A stretch of DNA of 64,000 nt from Chloroflexota bacterium (GTDB taxonomy: Bacteria; Chloroflexota; Ktedonobacteria; Ktedonobacterales; JADMIN01): the NCBI GenBank assembly GCA_021323855.1, contig JAJPKE010000034.1, positions 124,001 through 188,000 on the forward strand, written 5' to 3'. The notes below the pieces were generated by a model that was not told the origin of the DNA, made no database searches, and saw nothing but the letters and a program-made list of their open reading frames with translations. Positions 36,846-45,807 of this stretch are shown in pieces. Numbering within the stretch: position 1 is the stretch's first letter; each line of letters opens with the position of its first letter. Position numbers and translations under genes: made by a program.

Positions 36846-36919
36846 CGGCAGTGAACTGCCGACGCACGAGATATGGGCTGAAGCCCGACGAACAAGTGTG
36901 AACTGTTCCGGCTTCAGCC
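36846..36919. repeat. Short palindromes before the WYL regulator
   Basis: CGGCAGT-GA-ACTGCCG at 36846-36861, GGCT-GA-AGCC at 36876-36885, and its complement GGCTTCAGCC at 36910-36919. The last two can pair over a 24-bp loop. Same arm-GA/AA-arm form as at 5717 and 47615. Confidence 0.65.
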
Positions 36920-36981
36920 ATATTTACCTGCTCCGGCTTTTCAAAGTCGAGAGCAGAACACGTAGGAGCAGCGATAGTATC

Positions 36982-37953
36982 ATGTACCACCCAACCACCC
37001 GTGTGCTGACTGTCCTCGAATTGCTGCAATCGCGCGCCCGCATCACCGGGCCAGAGCTGGCGGAGCGGTTGGAGGTGGATGGGCGCACGGTGCGACGCTA
37101 TATTGGCATGCTGCAAGAACTCGGCATCCCGGTGGAGTCGCTGCGCGGGCGGTACGGCGCGTATCGCCTGCGCCCCGGCTACAAGCTGCCACCGATGATG
37201 TTCGCGGAAGATGAGGCGCTGGCGCTGGTGCTGGGTCTGCTGGCGGCGCGACGTATGGGCGTCACCCAGGCGGCGCCCGCGACTGACGGCGCGCTGGCGA
37301 AGATACTGCGCGTGCTGCCGCTGGCGTTGCGCGAGCGGGTGCGCGCCGTCGAATCGTCGCTGGTGATGGCAGCCGAACCGCCAGAGCCGCCAGCGGCGGA
37401 GGGATCGCTCATCATCTTGTTGAGCGCGGCCAGCCGGCAGAATCGGCGGGTTTGGCTGCGGCATCGTGCCTACACCGGCGAAGAGAGCGAGCGCCTGGTG
37501 GACCCCTACGAACTGGTCTATCGCGCCGGTCGCTGGTATCTGGCCGGCTATTGCCATCTGCGCCAGGATATCCGCACTTTCCGCCTGGACCGCATCTTAC
37601 GCGCTGAACTGCGCGACGAAACCTTCGAGCGCCCGGCGAACTTCGATGGTCTGGCGCAGGTGGAACGGAGCATCGCCCAGACACCGGGGCCGGTTCGCGT
37701 AGAGGCGCTGCTTCAGATGACGCTGGCGGAGGCGCAAGATCGCGTGCCGGCCTCGCTTGCCACGCTGGAGGAAACACCGCAGGGTATCCTGTTGCGCTGT
37801 CAGATGCAAGACCTCACCTGGATTGCGCCATTCCTGGCTGGCCTCGGCTGTCCCTTCACTGTCATTCAGCCGGATGCCCTGCGCGATGAGTTGCGCACCC
37901 TTGCCGAGCGCGCTTTGCGGGCAGCAGGAGTGGAAGAAGCCGTCGGGGTATAG
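36982..37953 (+). CDS. WYL-domain helix-turn-helix transcriptional regulator (YafY-like)
   Basis: 323 residues from ATG 36982 with AGGAG upstream. N-terminal DeoR-like HTH: TRVLTVLELLQSRARITGPELAERLEVDGRTVRRYIGML. The WYL core is GRWYLAGYCHLRQDIRTFRLDRI, preceded by RRVWLRHRAYTG. WYL proteins sense nucleic-acid-like or small ligands, and many regulate DNA damage or defence genes; this short form is usually a metabolic repressor. Alone on its strand; target not visible. Confidence 0.92.
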   Translation: MYHPTTRVLTVLELLQSRARITGPELAERLEVDGRTVRRYIGMLQELGIPVESLRGRYGAYRLRPGYKLPPMMFAEDEALALVLGLLAARRMGVTQAAPATDGALAKILRVLPLALRERVRAVESSLVMAAEPPEPPAAEGSLIILLSAASRQNRRVWLRHRAYTGEESERLVDPYELVYRAGRWYLAGYCHLRQDIRTFRLDRILRAELRDETFERPANFDGLAQVERSIAQTPGPVRVEALLQMTLAEAQDRVPASLATLEETPQGILLRCQMQDLTWIAPFLAGLGCPFTVIQPDALRDELRTLAERALRAAGVEEAVGV

Positions 37954-37963
37954 AGATGCAGCA

Positions 37964-38010
37964 GTAGCTGGCGATTGAAGCAGTGTGCAACCACTTCAAT
38001 CGCCAGCTAC
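37964..38010. terminator. Bidirectional hairpin between convergent genes
   Basis: A 17-bp perfect inverted repeat (GTAGCTGGCGATTGAAG and its complement, 37964-37980 and 37994-38010) with a 13-nt loop, between the WYL gene (plus) and the 38030 gene (minus). No U-tract on either side. The position favours a shared terminator. Confidence 0.75.
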
Positions 38011-38029
38011 CTTCAGCTACTGCGCGGCG

Positions 38030-38794
38030 CTAGGAGGCGGTAATTACCACCTTTGTGACAGTCAGTTGCACGCCGACATCAATGATCGCAGGATGCACCG
38101 GCCAGAGCGGTGTTGTGCTATTCAGATTGTTGAGGCAGGAGTTGCCCGGGCAGAAGCCCAGGTTTTCCCCTTGCACCGTCGCGGTAAAGGTGGTCAGGTC
38201 GTGCGAGACAGTGTAATCCTCCTGAAAGAGCGAATCATTCATCGAATCGGCATGCGCCACATAAATCTCGGAGAAGCCAGCATTCGCGACGCCCTGCCGC
38301 ACACACTGAATATAGCCGACCCACTGCGCAGTGCCCCCATTATCCAATCCCTCGATGCCATAGCTATGGCAGGCGCGATAGTTGGGGACGCTTTCGACGG
38401 TGAAGTCTACCGAGACCGTATAGTTCTGCTGTGTGATGTAGTAGGGAATCATCAAAGGAACGAACAGTGGGTCGGAGCCATAGCCATCGTTTTCGAGTTG
38501 CCCGTTGGCGTACTTCCAGTGTGGCGGCAGGGTCCAGCCGCTGATGCCTTGCGAGAAGTCGGTCTGGTAGACCACTTTGGGGACGGGGGTAGCAGTCGCC
38601 GCAGCCGCAGGATGGGCTGCGGGCTGCGTGATCGCATGTATCACCAGCGTCAGCAAGATGGCAATCACCAGCGCCAGGATGCCACCTGCCACGATAAGGG
38701 GACGGCGTGGCTGGCTGGCCCTATTCGTCTTGCCGGGAACCTGGCTGGGGTGTGCTTCTGGCGCGGAATCTTCTGACACGACGCTTTCTCTCAT
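38030..38794 (-). CDS. Membrane-anchored extracellular protein, tandem paralogue A
   Basis: 254 residues from ATG 38794. One N-terminal membrane helix: PLIVAGGILALVIAILLTLVIHAI, after a short charged cytoplasmic tail; then an Ala/Thr/Pro linker. The extracellular part is beta-rich: KVVYQTDFSQGISGWTLPPHW, YTVSVDFTVESVPNYRACHSYGIEG, four Cys in the C-terminal half and a final LTVTKVVITAS. The fold resembles carbohydrate-binding lectin-like domains (DUF1080/concanavalin-like) but no catalytic site is seen. Clear duplicate of the next gene upstream. Confidence 0.88.
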   Translation of the reverse strand: MRESVVSEDSAPEAHPSQVPGKTNRASQPRRPLIVAGGILALVIAILLTLVIHAITQPAAHPAAAATATPVPKVVYQTDFSQGISGWTLPPHWKYANGQLENDGYGSDPLFVPLMIPYYITQQNYTVSVDFTVESVPNYRACHSYGIEGLDNGGTAQWVGYIQCVRQGVANAGFSEIYVAHADSMNDSLFQEDYTVSHDLTTFTATVQGENLGFCPGNSCLNNLNSTTPLWPVHPAIIDVGVQLTVTKVVITAS

Positions 38795-38941
38795 TTCTCT
38801 CTTTTCGCTCAATCGCCCATCCGTTTGGATGTGCGTCTCACAAGAGAGGACGCGCCGCGCGCACAATATTTTCATGTCATCGCTGTCATCGCTGTCATCG
38901 CTGTCCGTGCCACCAGAGCTACCAGGGCGACGCGTATCCTC

Positions 38942-39685
38942 CTATGGGATCGTGACGATCACCTTACTGACAGTCAGTTGCACGCCGACATCTTCGATGA
39001 CGAGATGGACCGGCCAGAGTGGTGCCGTGCTGTTGACATTCGGCAGGCAGGAAGGACCCGGACAGAACGCCAGATTCTTATCCCGCACCTGGACGGTAAA
39101 CGTTAGCGTATCGTGTGAGACGGTGTAGTCTTCGGTTGTCAGCGAATCCCGCGTCGTGTCAGCATGCGCAACCAGGGCTTCCGAGAAACCCGCGTTGGCG
39201 ACGCCCTGCCGGATACAACTGATTTGACCTGCCCATTGCAGGTTTCCTCCAGTGTCGAAGCCTTCGATGCCATAGGTATGGCAGGCCAGGTAGTTGGGGA
39301 TCTTGGCGACGGTGAAGTCTACCGAGACCGTATAGTTCTGCTGTGTCATGTCATAGGGGATGGTGAGCGGCGCGGCGCCATAGCCGTCGTTCTGAACCTG
39401 GCCGCTGGCATATGTCCAGTGCGGCGGCAGCGTCCATCCACTCACACCCTGCGAGAAATCGGTCTGGTAGACCACTTTGGGGACGGGGGTAGCAGTGGCC
39501 GAAGCTGTTGCTGGATGCGTGGGTTGCAGCACTGCATGCAGCAGCAATGTCAGCAAAATCACTATCACCAGTGCCAGGATGCCACCCACCAACAGGAGCG
39601 GGCGGCGTGGCCGTCGAGTTGGAGCTGTAGTAGCGGTCTTCTCTGCGCCAGCTTCGCTCGCGGTCGGGTGCGCGTCGAATGCCAT
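38942..39685 (-). CDS. Membrane-anchored extracellular protein, tandem paralogue B
   Basis: 247 residues from ATG 39685, GAGG 8 nt upstream. Same plan as paralogue A: helix PLLLVGGILALVIVILLTLLLHAV, linker TATPVPKVVYQTDFSQGVSG, and a Cys-paired beta domain including NYLACHTYGIEGFDTGG. Identity along the extracellular domain is high while the cytoplasmic tails differ, pointing to recent duplication. The 147-bp spacer holds a 9-bp unit TCATCGCTG repeated three times (38877-38903). Confidence 0.88.
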   Translation of the reverse strand: MAFDAHPTASEAGAEKTATTAPTRRPRRPLLLVGGILALVIVILLTLLLHAVLQPTHPATASATATPVPKVVYQTDFSQGVSGWTLPPHWTYASGQVQNDGYGAAPLTIPYDMTQQNYTVSVDFTVAKIPNYLACHTYGIEGFDTGGNLQWAGQISCIRQGVANAGFSEALVAHADTTRDSLTTEDYTVSHDTLTFTVQVRDKNLAFCPGPSCLPNVNSTAPLWPVHLVIEDVGVQLTVSKVIVTIP

Positions 39686-40082
39686 GTGCGAATCCTCTAT
39701 TTCTGCAATATCGCGGATGTCGCTGATCGTCGCCTGTCGGCCATTTCAATCTGTTGCTACCGCATGCGAACAGGTCACGCTGAGCCAACAGGCTGGGTTG
39801 TAGCAGGTAGCCAAGCGCCCGATAGCGCAACCACGCAGGATATCACTGCTCACGAGTGAGTACGTAAGCGTCGCACCTGAATGGATGGGCAACCGGGCGT
39901 TTGAGTATTCGAGCGTTGGCCGTTGTGGTTTCTCCGGCAAATACCTTCGGGGGAATGAAGCGTCACCAGAGATACCAGGCACAACGGCCAACATTACTGC
40001 ATTACTGTTAGGAGTACTGAACTGCGATTCGGTTGATCGAAGCCTCTTCACGACCGAACCGCAGACTACAGCTACGACGAAA
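39686..40082. other. 397-bp gene-free region
   Basis: Upstream region of paralogue B and downstream region of the peptide-binding lipoprotein gene. One small palindrome CTCAC-GA-GTGAG at 39849-39860. No convincing gene or promoter pair can be read. Confidence 0.45.
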
Positions 40083-41804
40083 CTATGATTGGGTCAGATA
40101 GATCGTTTGCCAGTTGGCCAGCGGAATCGTGCCGAGCGAATCAAACGCGAAGTTATGCACGTAGGTCGCCAGGTTGTAGCTGGTCTTAGCCTGGCTCATC
40201 GGAATCCAGGCGACCGCATTCACCTCCAACTGTTCCGCCTGATTGTACTCAGAGGCGCGGCTGGCCGGATCGAGATTCACGTCGGCCTGCGCCATCAACG
40301 TGTTGGCCTGCGGCACATTGACGCTGCCCGTGTTGTTGATGGAGGTGGGTGCGAACTGGAGTGTGAGCCAGTCTTGCGGGTCCGGGTAGTCCGCTGTCCA
40401 GCCGATGCCGAAGATCTGCGGCGCATTGGCCGAGTAGATCAAAGTGAGCAGCGAGTTGAAATCCAGGAACTGCGTCTTGATCGGATAGCCAGGGAAGGCG
40501 TTCTGCCACATGTTGACGACCGCCTGGTCACCAGTCTCCACTTGCGGGTCACTCGTGTCATAGAGCGTGACCGGCGTGCATTTCGTGATCTGGCCACTGC
40601 AGGCTTCAGCCACATACTTGGCCATCGCCGCTTTGGCTGCCGTCTGGTTTCCCGTCAGGCTGGTGGTGCCATCCGGCCCCGTCAAATTGGGATTGTAGCC
40701 ATACATGCCCTGCGGCACAATATGGTTGGTCGGCACGACCGAGCCTTGCAGGATGTTGTTGGCGATGATGGTCTTATCAATCGCCTCAGCGAACGCCTGC
40801 CTCGCGTCGAGGTTGTTGAACGGGGCTTTGGCCCAGTTCGGCTGATAGTAGTTGATGGCCAGGTACGGCTGCTCGTGGAAGTCTTTGCGCGCCTTCGCCT
40901 GCTTGTACTGATCGGCTGGCGGAATGCCCTGATCGAGGCGACCGTCCAGGTAGTCAGCGTAGAGCGCGTTGGTCGTCTTGTAGACCTTGAAATCCACCTC
41001 GCGCAGTTTCGGCTTCGTGCCCCAGAAATCGTCGTTGCGCTCCAGAATCACATCGCCCTTGTGATCCCAACTCTGGACCTTGAAGAGGTTGCCGCCAAAG
41101 CCGGCCAGATGCTCCGTCCAGGCTTTGACGCCGTACTGCTGGATCAACTGCTGCGGCTGGGCATACGAGGTCGGATAGCAAAGCGCCTGCAAGAAGTAGG
41201 GAGCCGGTGCGCCCAGCTTGATGACCAGCGTTTGGCTGTCCGGCACCATCAGCGAGTCGCCAATCAGGCTCTTGATCGGGCCGACCACACTCACCCCGTC
41301 GCTGCCACACTTCTCAGTGGAGAAGGCTTGCGCGTCTTTGACCGGGTAGAGATAGTACGTGACCGCCGACGCCGTGCAGGGACTGAGCGCGCGGTTGATC
41401 GAGTAGGCAAAGGTGTTGGCGTCAATCGGCGTGCCATCGGTCCATTTAATGCCAGAGCGCACTTTGAAGGTGTAGGTATTGTTGCTCTGGTCAAAGGCCG
41501 GCGCGCTGGCGGCTGCCCAGGGTTGTGGCTGACCATTGGCGTCCAGCGTCATCAGACCCGGAAACACCAACTCTATCGGGAAATACGAATAGAAATCCTG
41601 GTTGAGCGCCGGGTCCATCGTCTTGATGTCGGAGCTTGCGGCGTTGAGCGGAATCCGCAGGATCTGCTGCGAGTCGGGGCGGACGCTACCGCTGGACGCT
41701 GAGCCACAGCCAGCGACGATAATCGCCAGCAGGCCCAGGACCATGAACAGCCCTGGCATGGTGAATCTGCGCACACCACTCATATGGCCTGCACTGATAC
41801 GCAT
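40083..41804 (-). CDS. ABC transporter solute-binding lipoprotein, peptide/oligopeptide type (SBP_bac_5)
   Basis: 573 residues from ATG 41804 with GAGGAG 7 nt upstream; the longer frame is not needed. Signal peptide MPGLFMVLGLLAIIVAGC with a lipobox. Family motifs: LNAASSDIKTMDPALNQDFYSYFPIELVFPGL, TYTFKVRSGIKWTDGTPIDANTFAYS (the classical FxLRxxVKWxDGxPxTAxD region) and, later, AFNNLDARQAFAEAIDK. It binds peptides or related solutes outside the cell. No permease or ATPase genes are nearby, so it is an orphan. Confidence 0.93.
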   Translation of the reverse strand: MRISAGHMSGVRRFTMPGLFMVLGLLAIIVAGCGSASSGSVRPDSQQILRIPLNAASSDIKTMDPALNQDFYSYFPIELVFPGLMTLDANGQPQPWAAASAPAFDQSNNTYTFKVRSGIKWTDGTPIDANTFAYSINRALSPCTASAVTYYLYPVKDAQAFSTEKCGSDGVSVVGPIKSLIGDSLMVPDSQTLVIKLGAPAPYFLQALCYPTSYAQPQQLIQQYGVKAWTEHLAGFGGNLFKVQSWDHKGDVILERNDDFWGTKPKLREVDFKVYKTTNALYADYLDGRLDQGIPPADQYKQAKARKDFHEQPYLAINYYQPNWAKAPFNNLDARQAFAEAIDKTIIANNILQGSVVPTNHIVPQGMYGYNPNLTGPDGTTSLTGNQTAAKAAMAKYVAEACSGQITKCTPVTLYDTSDPQVETGDQAVVNMWQNAFPGYPIKTQFLDFNSLLTLIYSANAPQIFGIGWTADYPDPQDWLTLQFAPTSINNTGSVNVPQANTLMAQADVNLDPASRASEYNQAEQLEVNAVAWIPMSQAKTSYNLATYVHNFAFDSLGTIPLANWQTIYLTQS

Positions 41805-42728
41805 ACACGTTCTCCTCTTTTGGAGTAGCGGGAATGGTTGAGAAAGCCGAAATGACAACGGCTGAAGACGCAGCCGCCAGTTGGCCAGCTCATACCCGGC
41901 GCGCGGAAAGATCGTCGCCATCAGAACACTGTTGACTACTTGACTAGCGCAGCATCAGTATCCTGTAGCGCCTTAGCGCCTTCGCTTTGCCGGGCCGAAA
42001 TATGTAGCTGTATGAAGCGAGAGCGCATAGCACGACAGACATGCGTTTCCGAGGCGCTATCCACCCTGCTTCATGCAGCGATACATGGGCAACTCCACGC
42101 TTCAGCGCCAGCCCTGGTGGGCGTGCCGTCTGGGATCGGACGCCCTTGAAAGGACTGGTGAGGTGCGCAACGAATGGTTTCATCGCCAGGTAGGTCTTTG
42201 CCATGAGTGCCCGGAGAGAGAAAGGCACATCGCGGCAAACTGACGTACTCGCGCGCATATCCAGCGCTGAAAAGCAGAGAACCATGCTGGCCGAGCGGCT
42301 TGCTATCTTGCAGCCAGTTTGAACAAGCGCGCTGCACTGGTATCATGAACCGATGAATGTCTCGTTCAAGCGAAAACCAGACGGTACACTCGCGCTTCGT
42401 GAGCAACTATAGCCAGCGCCTCAATCCGTTACAAGCGCCAATCATCACAAAAGTGTTGATGCCACTTTCAATTGCCAAAAACCTGGAGTGACAGGCAATA
42501 CCTGCATTCTCCACCAGGTGATGACCAGCCAACACTGGCATTCAAAACTGCTATTTCAAAACTCATACTGCGTTCTCCGCGCAGATTTGGGCATTCCTAG
42601 AGCCGGCAACGGGGAGAATTCTCACGTCGGTAAATATACCTGTGGGTAAGCCGTCACAGGGTTGGAGAGAGCAGGAGATAGCGAAGGCCGTATTCATATG
42701 CGAGCCAAAGAAAGCGTGCAATACAACT
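41805..42728. other. 924-bp gene-free region
   Basis: The longest gene-poor stretch. No frame has an RBS and family similarity; a 113-residue minus frame is compositionally random. It should hold the promoters of the lipoprotein gene (minus) and the MocR gene (plus), but no clear -35/-10 pair was seen. Confidence 0.5.
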
Positions 42729-44297
42729 ATGCGTCGTCGCATCCAGCGCATATCAGGTCTGGCGAGCCTGATACCTCTCCATACGGCAACCGATATTCCC
42801 TTGCAGCGGCAACTCTATGAAGGGTTGCGTCAGGCGATTGTCTCGCGCCAGCTCATGAGCGGCGCCCGTCTCCCGTCTACGCGGGCACTCGCGGGGGAGC
42901 TTGGTCTCTCCCGCACGACGGTGTTTCAGGCATATCAACAGCTTTTGCTGGAGGGTTATCTCGAAGGGCGCAGGGGTTCGGGCACCTATGTGGCGCGAAA
43001 CATATCTGATGGGTTGTTCGCGCCAGCGCAGCAGGCGTCATCTGGATATGGACCGTTCCTCATACCTGCGACGCGGCGGCAATCAGAGTCCGGCGCCACT
43101 TCTTCCACCACTTTCGCCGCCAGGGATGTGTCCGCTCCATCCACTGCGTCCGCTCCGTCTACCATGCCCCGGCTGTATGCCAATCCGGCCTTTCGCGTGG
43201 GGCAGCCGGCGCTCGATGCGTTTCCACATACGCTCTGGCAGCGGCTCCTCGCGCACAACTATCGGAATTCCTGGACTGATCTGTTCGGCTACCAGGAGGC
43301 GGCAGGGTATCAGCCATTGCGCGAAGCGGTTGCCAGCTATCTGGCGATAGCGCGCGGCGTGAGATGTACCTATCAGCAAGTCATCATCATCTCTGGCTCA
43401 CAGCAAGGGATGGATATCATTGCACGGACGCTCTTGCAGCCCGGTGATGCCATCTGGATGGAAGACCCCGGCTATCAGGGGGCGCGCTGGGCGTTTCAAC
43501 GGGCCGGCCTGCGGCTGATTCCGGTGCCGGTGGATACCGCTGGGTTCGATCTCGCGGCTGGTCAGGCGCTCTACCCAGATGCGCGGCTGGCGTATGTGAC
43601 GCCATCGCACCAGTTTCCGCTTGGCGCAACGATGAGCATGGAGCGGCGGCTGGCGCTGCTGGAATGGGCCAGGAACCGCAATGGCTGGATACTCGAAGAT
43701 GACTATGATAGCGAATATCGCTATACCGGGCGTCCGCTTCCGTCGCTGCAAGGGTTGGATGACGCCGGGCGCGTGCTGTATCTAGGCACGTTCAGCAAAG
43801 TGCTCTTTCCTTCGCTGCGTCTGGGGTATCTCGTCGTGCCGCCATCGCTGGTGGAAAACGTTGTCCACGCACGCCGGGGAATGGACCTACATTCGCCGGG
43901 ATTGGAGCAGGCCGTGGTCGCAGATTTCATGGTGGAGGGACATTTCCAGCGCCATATCCGGCGGATGCGCACACTCTACGCAGAGCGGCAGGCGCTCCTT
44001 CACCAGATGCTTACCCGGCGTCTCTCCGGGCTGTTGGAGGTGCAACCCGACACCGCCGGTATGCACCTGGTGGCATGGCTACCGCCTGAGATGGAGAGCC
44101 AGCCGGTGATGCAGGCACTACGCGACGCTGGATTATCAGCGATGCCCCTGGCAGCAACGAGCCTCCGGCCACTGCGCCGCGATGCGCTGCTGCTCGGCTA
44201 CGCCGCCCCGGATGAGGAGAAGATGGCAGAGGGCGTCAGGATATTGGCGAGCATCCTGGAACGCCAGCGCGTGCGCCGCAGCCTCGCCGTCAGTTGA
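42729..44297 (+). CDS. MocR/PdxR-type transcriptional regulator (GntR HTH + aminotransferase fold)
   Basis: 522 residues from ATG 42729; an in-frame GTG at 42642 is possible. N-terminal GntR winged helix: TDIPLQRQLYEGLRQAIVSRQLMSGARLPSTRALAGELGLSRTTVFQAYQQL. The rest is a class I aminotransferase with PLP site: EDDYDSEYRY and LGTFSKVLFPSLRLGY, where Lys in FSK binds PLP. MocR proteins such as PdxR and GabR use PLP as effector. No vitamin B6 or GABA gene is adjacent, so the regulon is unknown. Confidence 0.92.
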   Translation: MRRRIQRISGLASLIPLHTATDIPLQRQLYEGLRQAIVSRQLMSGARLPSTRALAGELGLSRTTVFQAYQQLLLEGYLEGRRGSGTYVARNISDGLFAPAQQASSGYGPFLIPATRRQSESGATSSTTFAARDVSAPSTASAPSTMPRLYANPAFRVGQPALDAFPHTLWQRLLAHNYRNSWTDLFGYQEAAGYQPLREAVASYLAIARGVRCTYQQVIIISGSQQGMDIIARTLLQPGDAIWMEDPGYQGARWAFQRAGLRLIPVPVDTAGFDLAAGQALYPDARLAYVTPSHQFPLGATMSMERRLALLEWARNRNGWILEDDYDSEYRYTGRPLPSLQGLDDAGRVLYLGTFSKVLFPSLRLGYLVVPPSLVENVVHARRGMDLHSPGLEQAVVADFMVEGHFQRHIRRMRTLYAERQALLHQMLTRRLSGLLEVQPDTAGMHLVAWLPPEMESQPVMQALRDAGLSAMPLAATSLRPLRRDALLLGYAAPDEEKMAEGVRILASILERQRVRRSLAVS

Positions 44298-44301
44298 AGC
44301 A

Positions 44302-45240
44302 TCACTCGCCCGGTTCTTCCTGCTCGCTGGTGATCGTCGTCTCAGTGGTGACGGTGGTGACGGTGGTGACGCTGGCCTCGATAGTTTTCACTGGCGACGC
44401 CAGCAGGATGGGCGTGAGGCCAGCGAAGCCTTTGAGTTGCTCCTGGCCGCGCGGCACGAACATCACGCCGTCCACCTGTGGCGCGACATAGGCCACGCCG
44501 GTTGAAACCAGGATTTCGCCGCCGCCCGCCAGACTGCACAGCCGCGCCGCGCGATTGAGCGCAGCGCCGCGATAGCCGCCCTCCACCTGCGCCGCCTCGC
44601 CAACATCCAGCCCAACACCGATGGTCAATGGCAGGTCTGGGTGCGTGTTGGACTCTTGCAGACAGCGGCTCTGCAAATCGTTCGCCGCCTTCAGGGATTG
44701 CTGCGCTGAACTGAAGACTGCCAGGATTTCGTCGCCGCGAACTTCGATGAGCTGGCCGCCCCACTGCTCGACGACGGCGTGGGCAATCTCAGCGAAGCGC
44801 GTGGTCAACCGCGCCGCCGCCTGATCGCCATGCTCCTGCGTGAAATGGGTGTAGCCACGAATATCCGCAATGAGGAAGACGAGAATCGAGGCCAGCAATG
44901 GCGGGTGAGCCTTCTTTTCCTGGGGTCTGCCGAGCAGATGCCCCATCACAGAGGAATCCCATTCAGCGGAGTCAAGGAAGGTGTCACGGTCGTCTTTATC
45001 CAGATGCAGCACCTCGGCCATCTTCTTGGCGATGGAGATGCCCGGCGCTTTGCGGGTGCCGCTCTCAATCTCACGCAGCGCGCTCGGTGTAATCTCCACC
45101 GCTTCCGCCAGTTGCTCGATGGTTAGCCCGCGCAAGGTGCGATGCTCGCGCACTAGCTCCCCAAAAGGCGGGAAAGGGCGCTTGAGCTGATCGGGGAGAT
45201 TAGACAGATCCGGGATTTTCGGGATTTTGAACGATGGCAT
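44302..45240 (-). CDS. XRE helix-turn-helix fused to class III nucleotidyl cyclase domain
   Basis: 312 residues from ATG 45240 with AGGGG upstream. Residues 24-85 are an XRE HTH: FGELVREHRTLRGLTIEQLAEAVEITPSALREIESG. Residues 115-290 are a class III cyclase: FLIADIRGYTHFT (metal Asp), IEVRGDEILAVF (second Asp) and GAALNRAARLC (transition-state Asn/Arg). The substrate-selecting Lys of adenylate cyclases is Glu in IEVRGD. The tail is an odd TTVTTVTTETT repeat. Fusing a DNA-binding module to a cyclase is uncommon; it could be a nucleotide-sensing regulator rather than a cAMP producer. Downstream of the sigma-like pair. Confidence 0.9.
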   Translation of the reverse strand: MPSFKIPKIPDLSNLPDQLKRPFPPFGELVREHRTLRGLTIEQLAEAVEITPSALREIESGTRKAPGISIAKKMAEVLHLDKDDRDTFLDSAEWDSSVMGHLLGRPQEKKAHPPLLASILVFLIADIRGYTHFTQEHGDQAAARLTTRFAEIAHAVVEQWGGQLIEVRGDEILAVFSSAQQSLKAANDLQSRCLQESNTHPDLPLTIGVGLDVGEAAQVEGGYRGAALNRAARLCSLAGGGEILVSTGVAYVAPQVDGVMFVPRGQEQLKGFAGLTPILLASPVKTIEASVTTVTTVTTETTITSEQEEPGE

Positions 45241-45405
45241 AGACGGATTCCCCTTTTAGCTGCTGCGTGCTGTTTCGCCGTAGCGTGTATGGCCTGATGA
45301 CAGGTGACCATTCCATGATACGACGCGCGACCAAATCAGTTGGGGCGCTTGATAGGCGCTTCCCAAGTTGTACACGATGGATATGTACTTGCACTACTTC
45401 ATCTG

Positions 45406-45807
45406 TCACTCGTCGTCGGTCTCTGCTAACGCATCGTCGTTCTGTCGCTGCGCGCTAGAGGGCGTATAGGAAGCGCGCTCCTCAGCGACGAGTCGCTGCT
45501 GCGACGACTTGGAGCCAGCGGTGCCAGCGAGATTGGGCATATCATCGGCAAAGCCGGGCAGACTTGCAAGCGCGCGCGAGACACCGGGGGCAAGCGTCTG
45601 GATGGGCGGCGTCTCGCTGGCATCCCAACTATCCCAGGAGCTATTTGCCGCGATGTCTGCAGAGAGCGCCAGCTCCAGGAATGCGGTTTCCAGCTCAGGC
45701 GTGGCGGCGTAGTACTCGGCGAGGTCGCGATGAAGGCCGGCGGCGAGATCGGCGTGATAACGGTCGAGCAGCGCCAGCAACGCCAGTCCTTGCGTATCGT
45801 CGTTCAT
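45406..45807 (-). CDS. Small acidic protein coupled to the sigma-like gene
   Basis: 133 residues; the ATG (45805-45807) overlaps the stop of the sigma-like gene as ATGA, so the two are translationally coupled. It is acidic: LLALLDRYHADLAAGLHRDLAEYYAATPELETAFLELALSADIAA, then a disordered Ser/Gln/Glu tail. No membrane segment and no zinc-binding Cys/His pattern as in ZAS anti-sigma factors. Coupling to the sigma-like factor makes an anti-sigma or co-regulator role plausible, but nothing in the sequence proves it. Confidence 0.8.
   Translation of the reverse strand: MNDDTQGLALLALLDRYHADLAAGLHRDLAEYYAATPELETAFLELALSADIAANSSWDSWDASETPPIQTLAPGVSRALASLPGFADDMPNLAGTAGSKSSQQRLVAEERASYTPSSAQRQNDDALAETDDE

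Noticed and set aside
41944..42285. 113-residue minus frame in the long gap
   Set aside because: Random composition, no RBS and no family.
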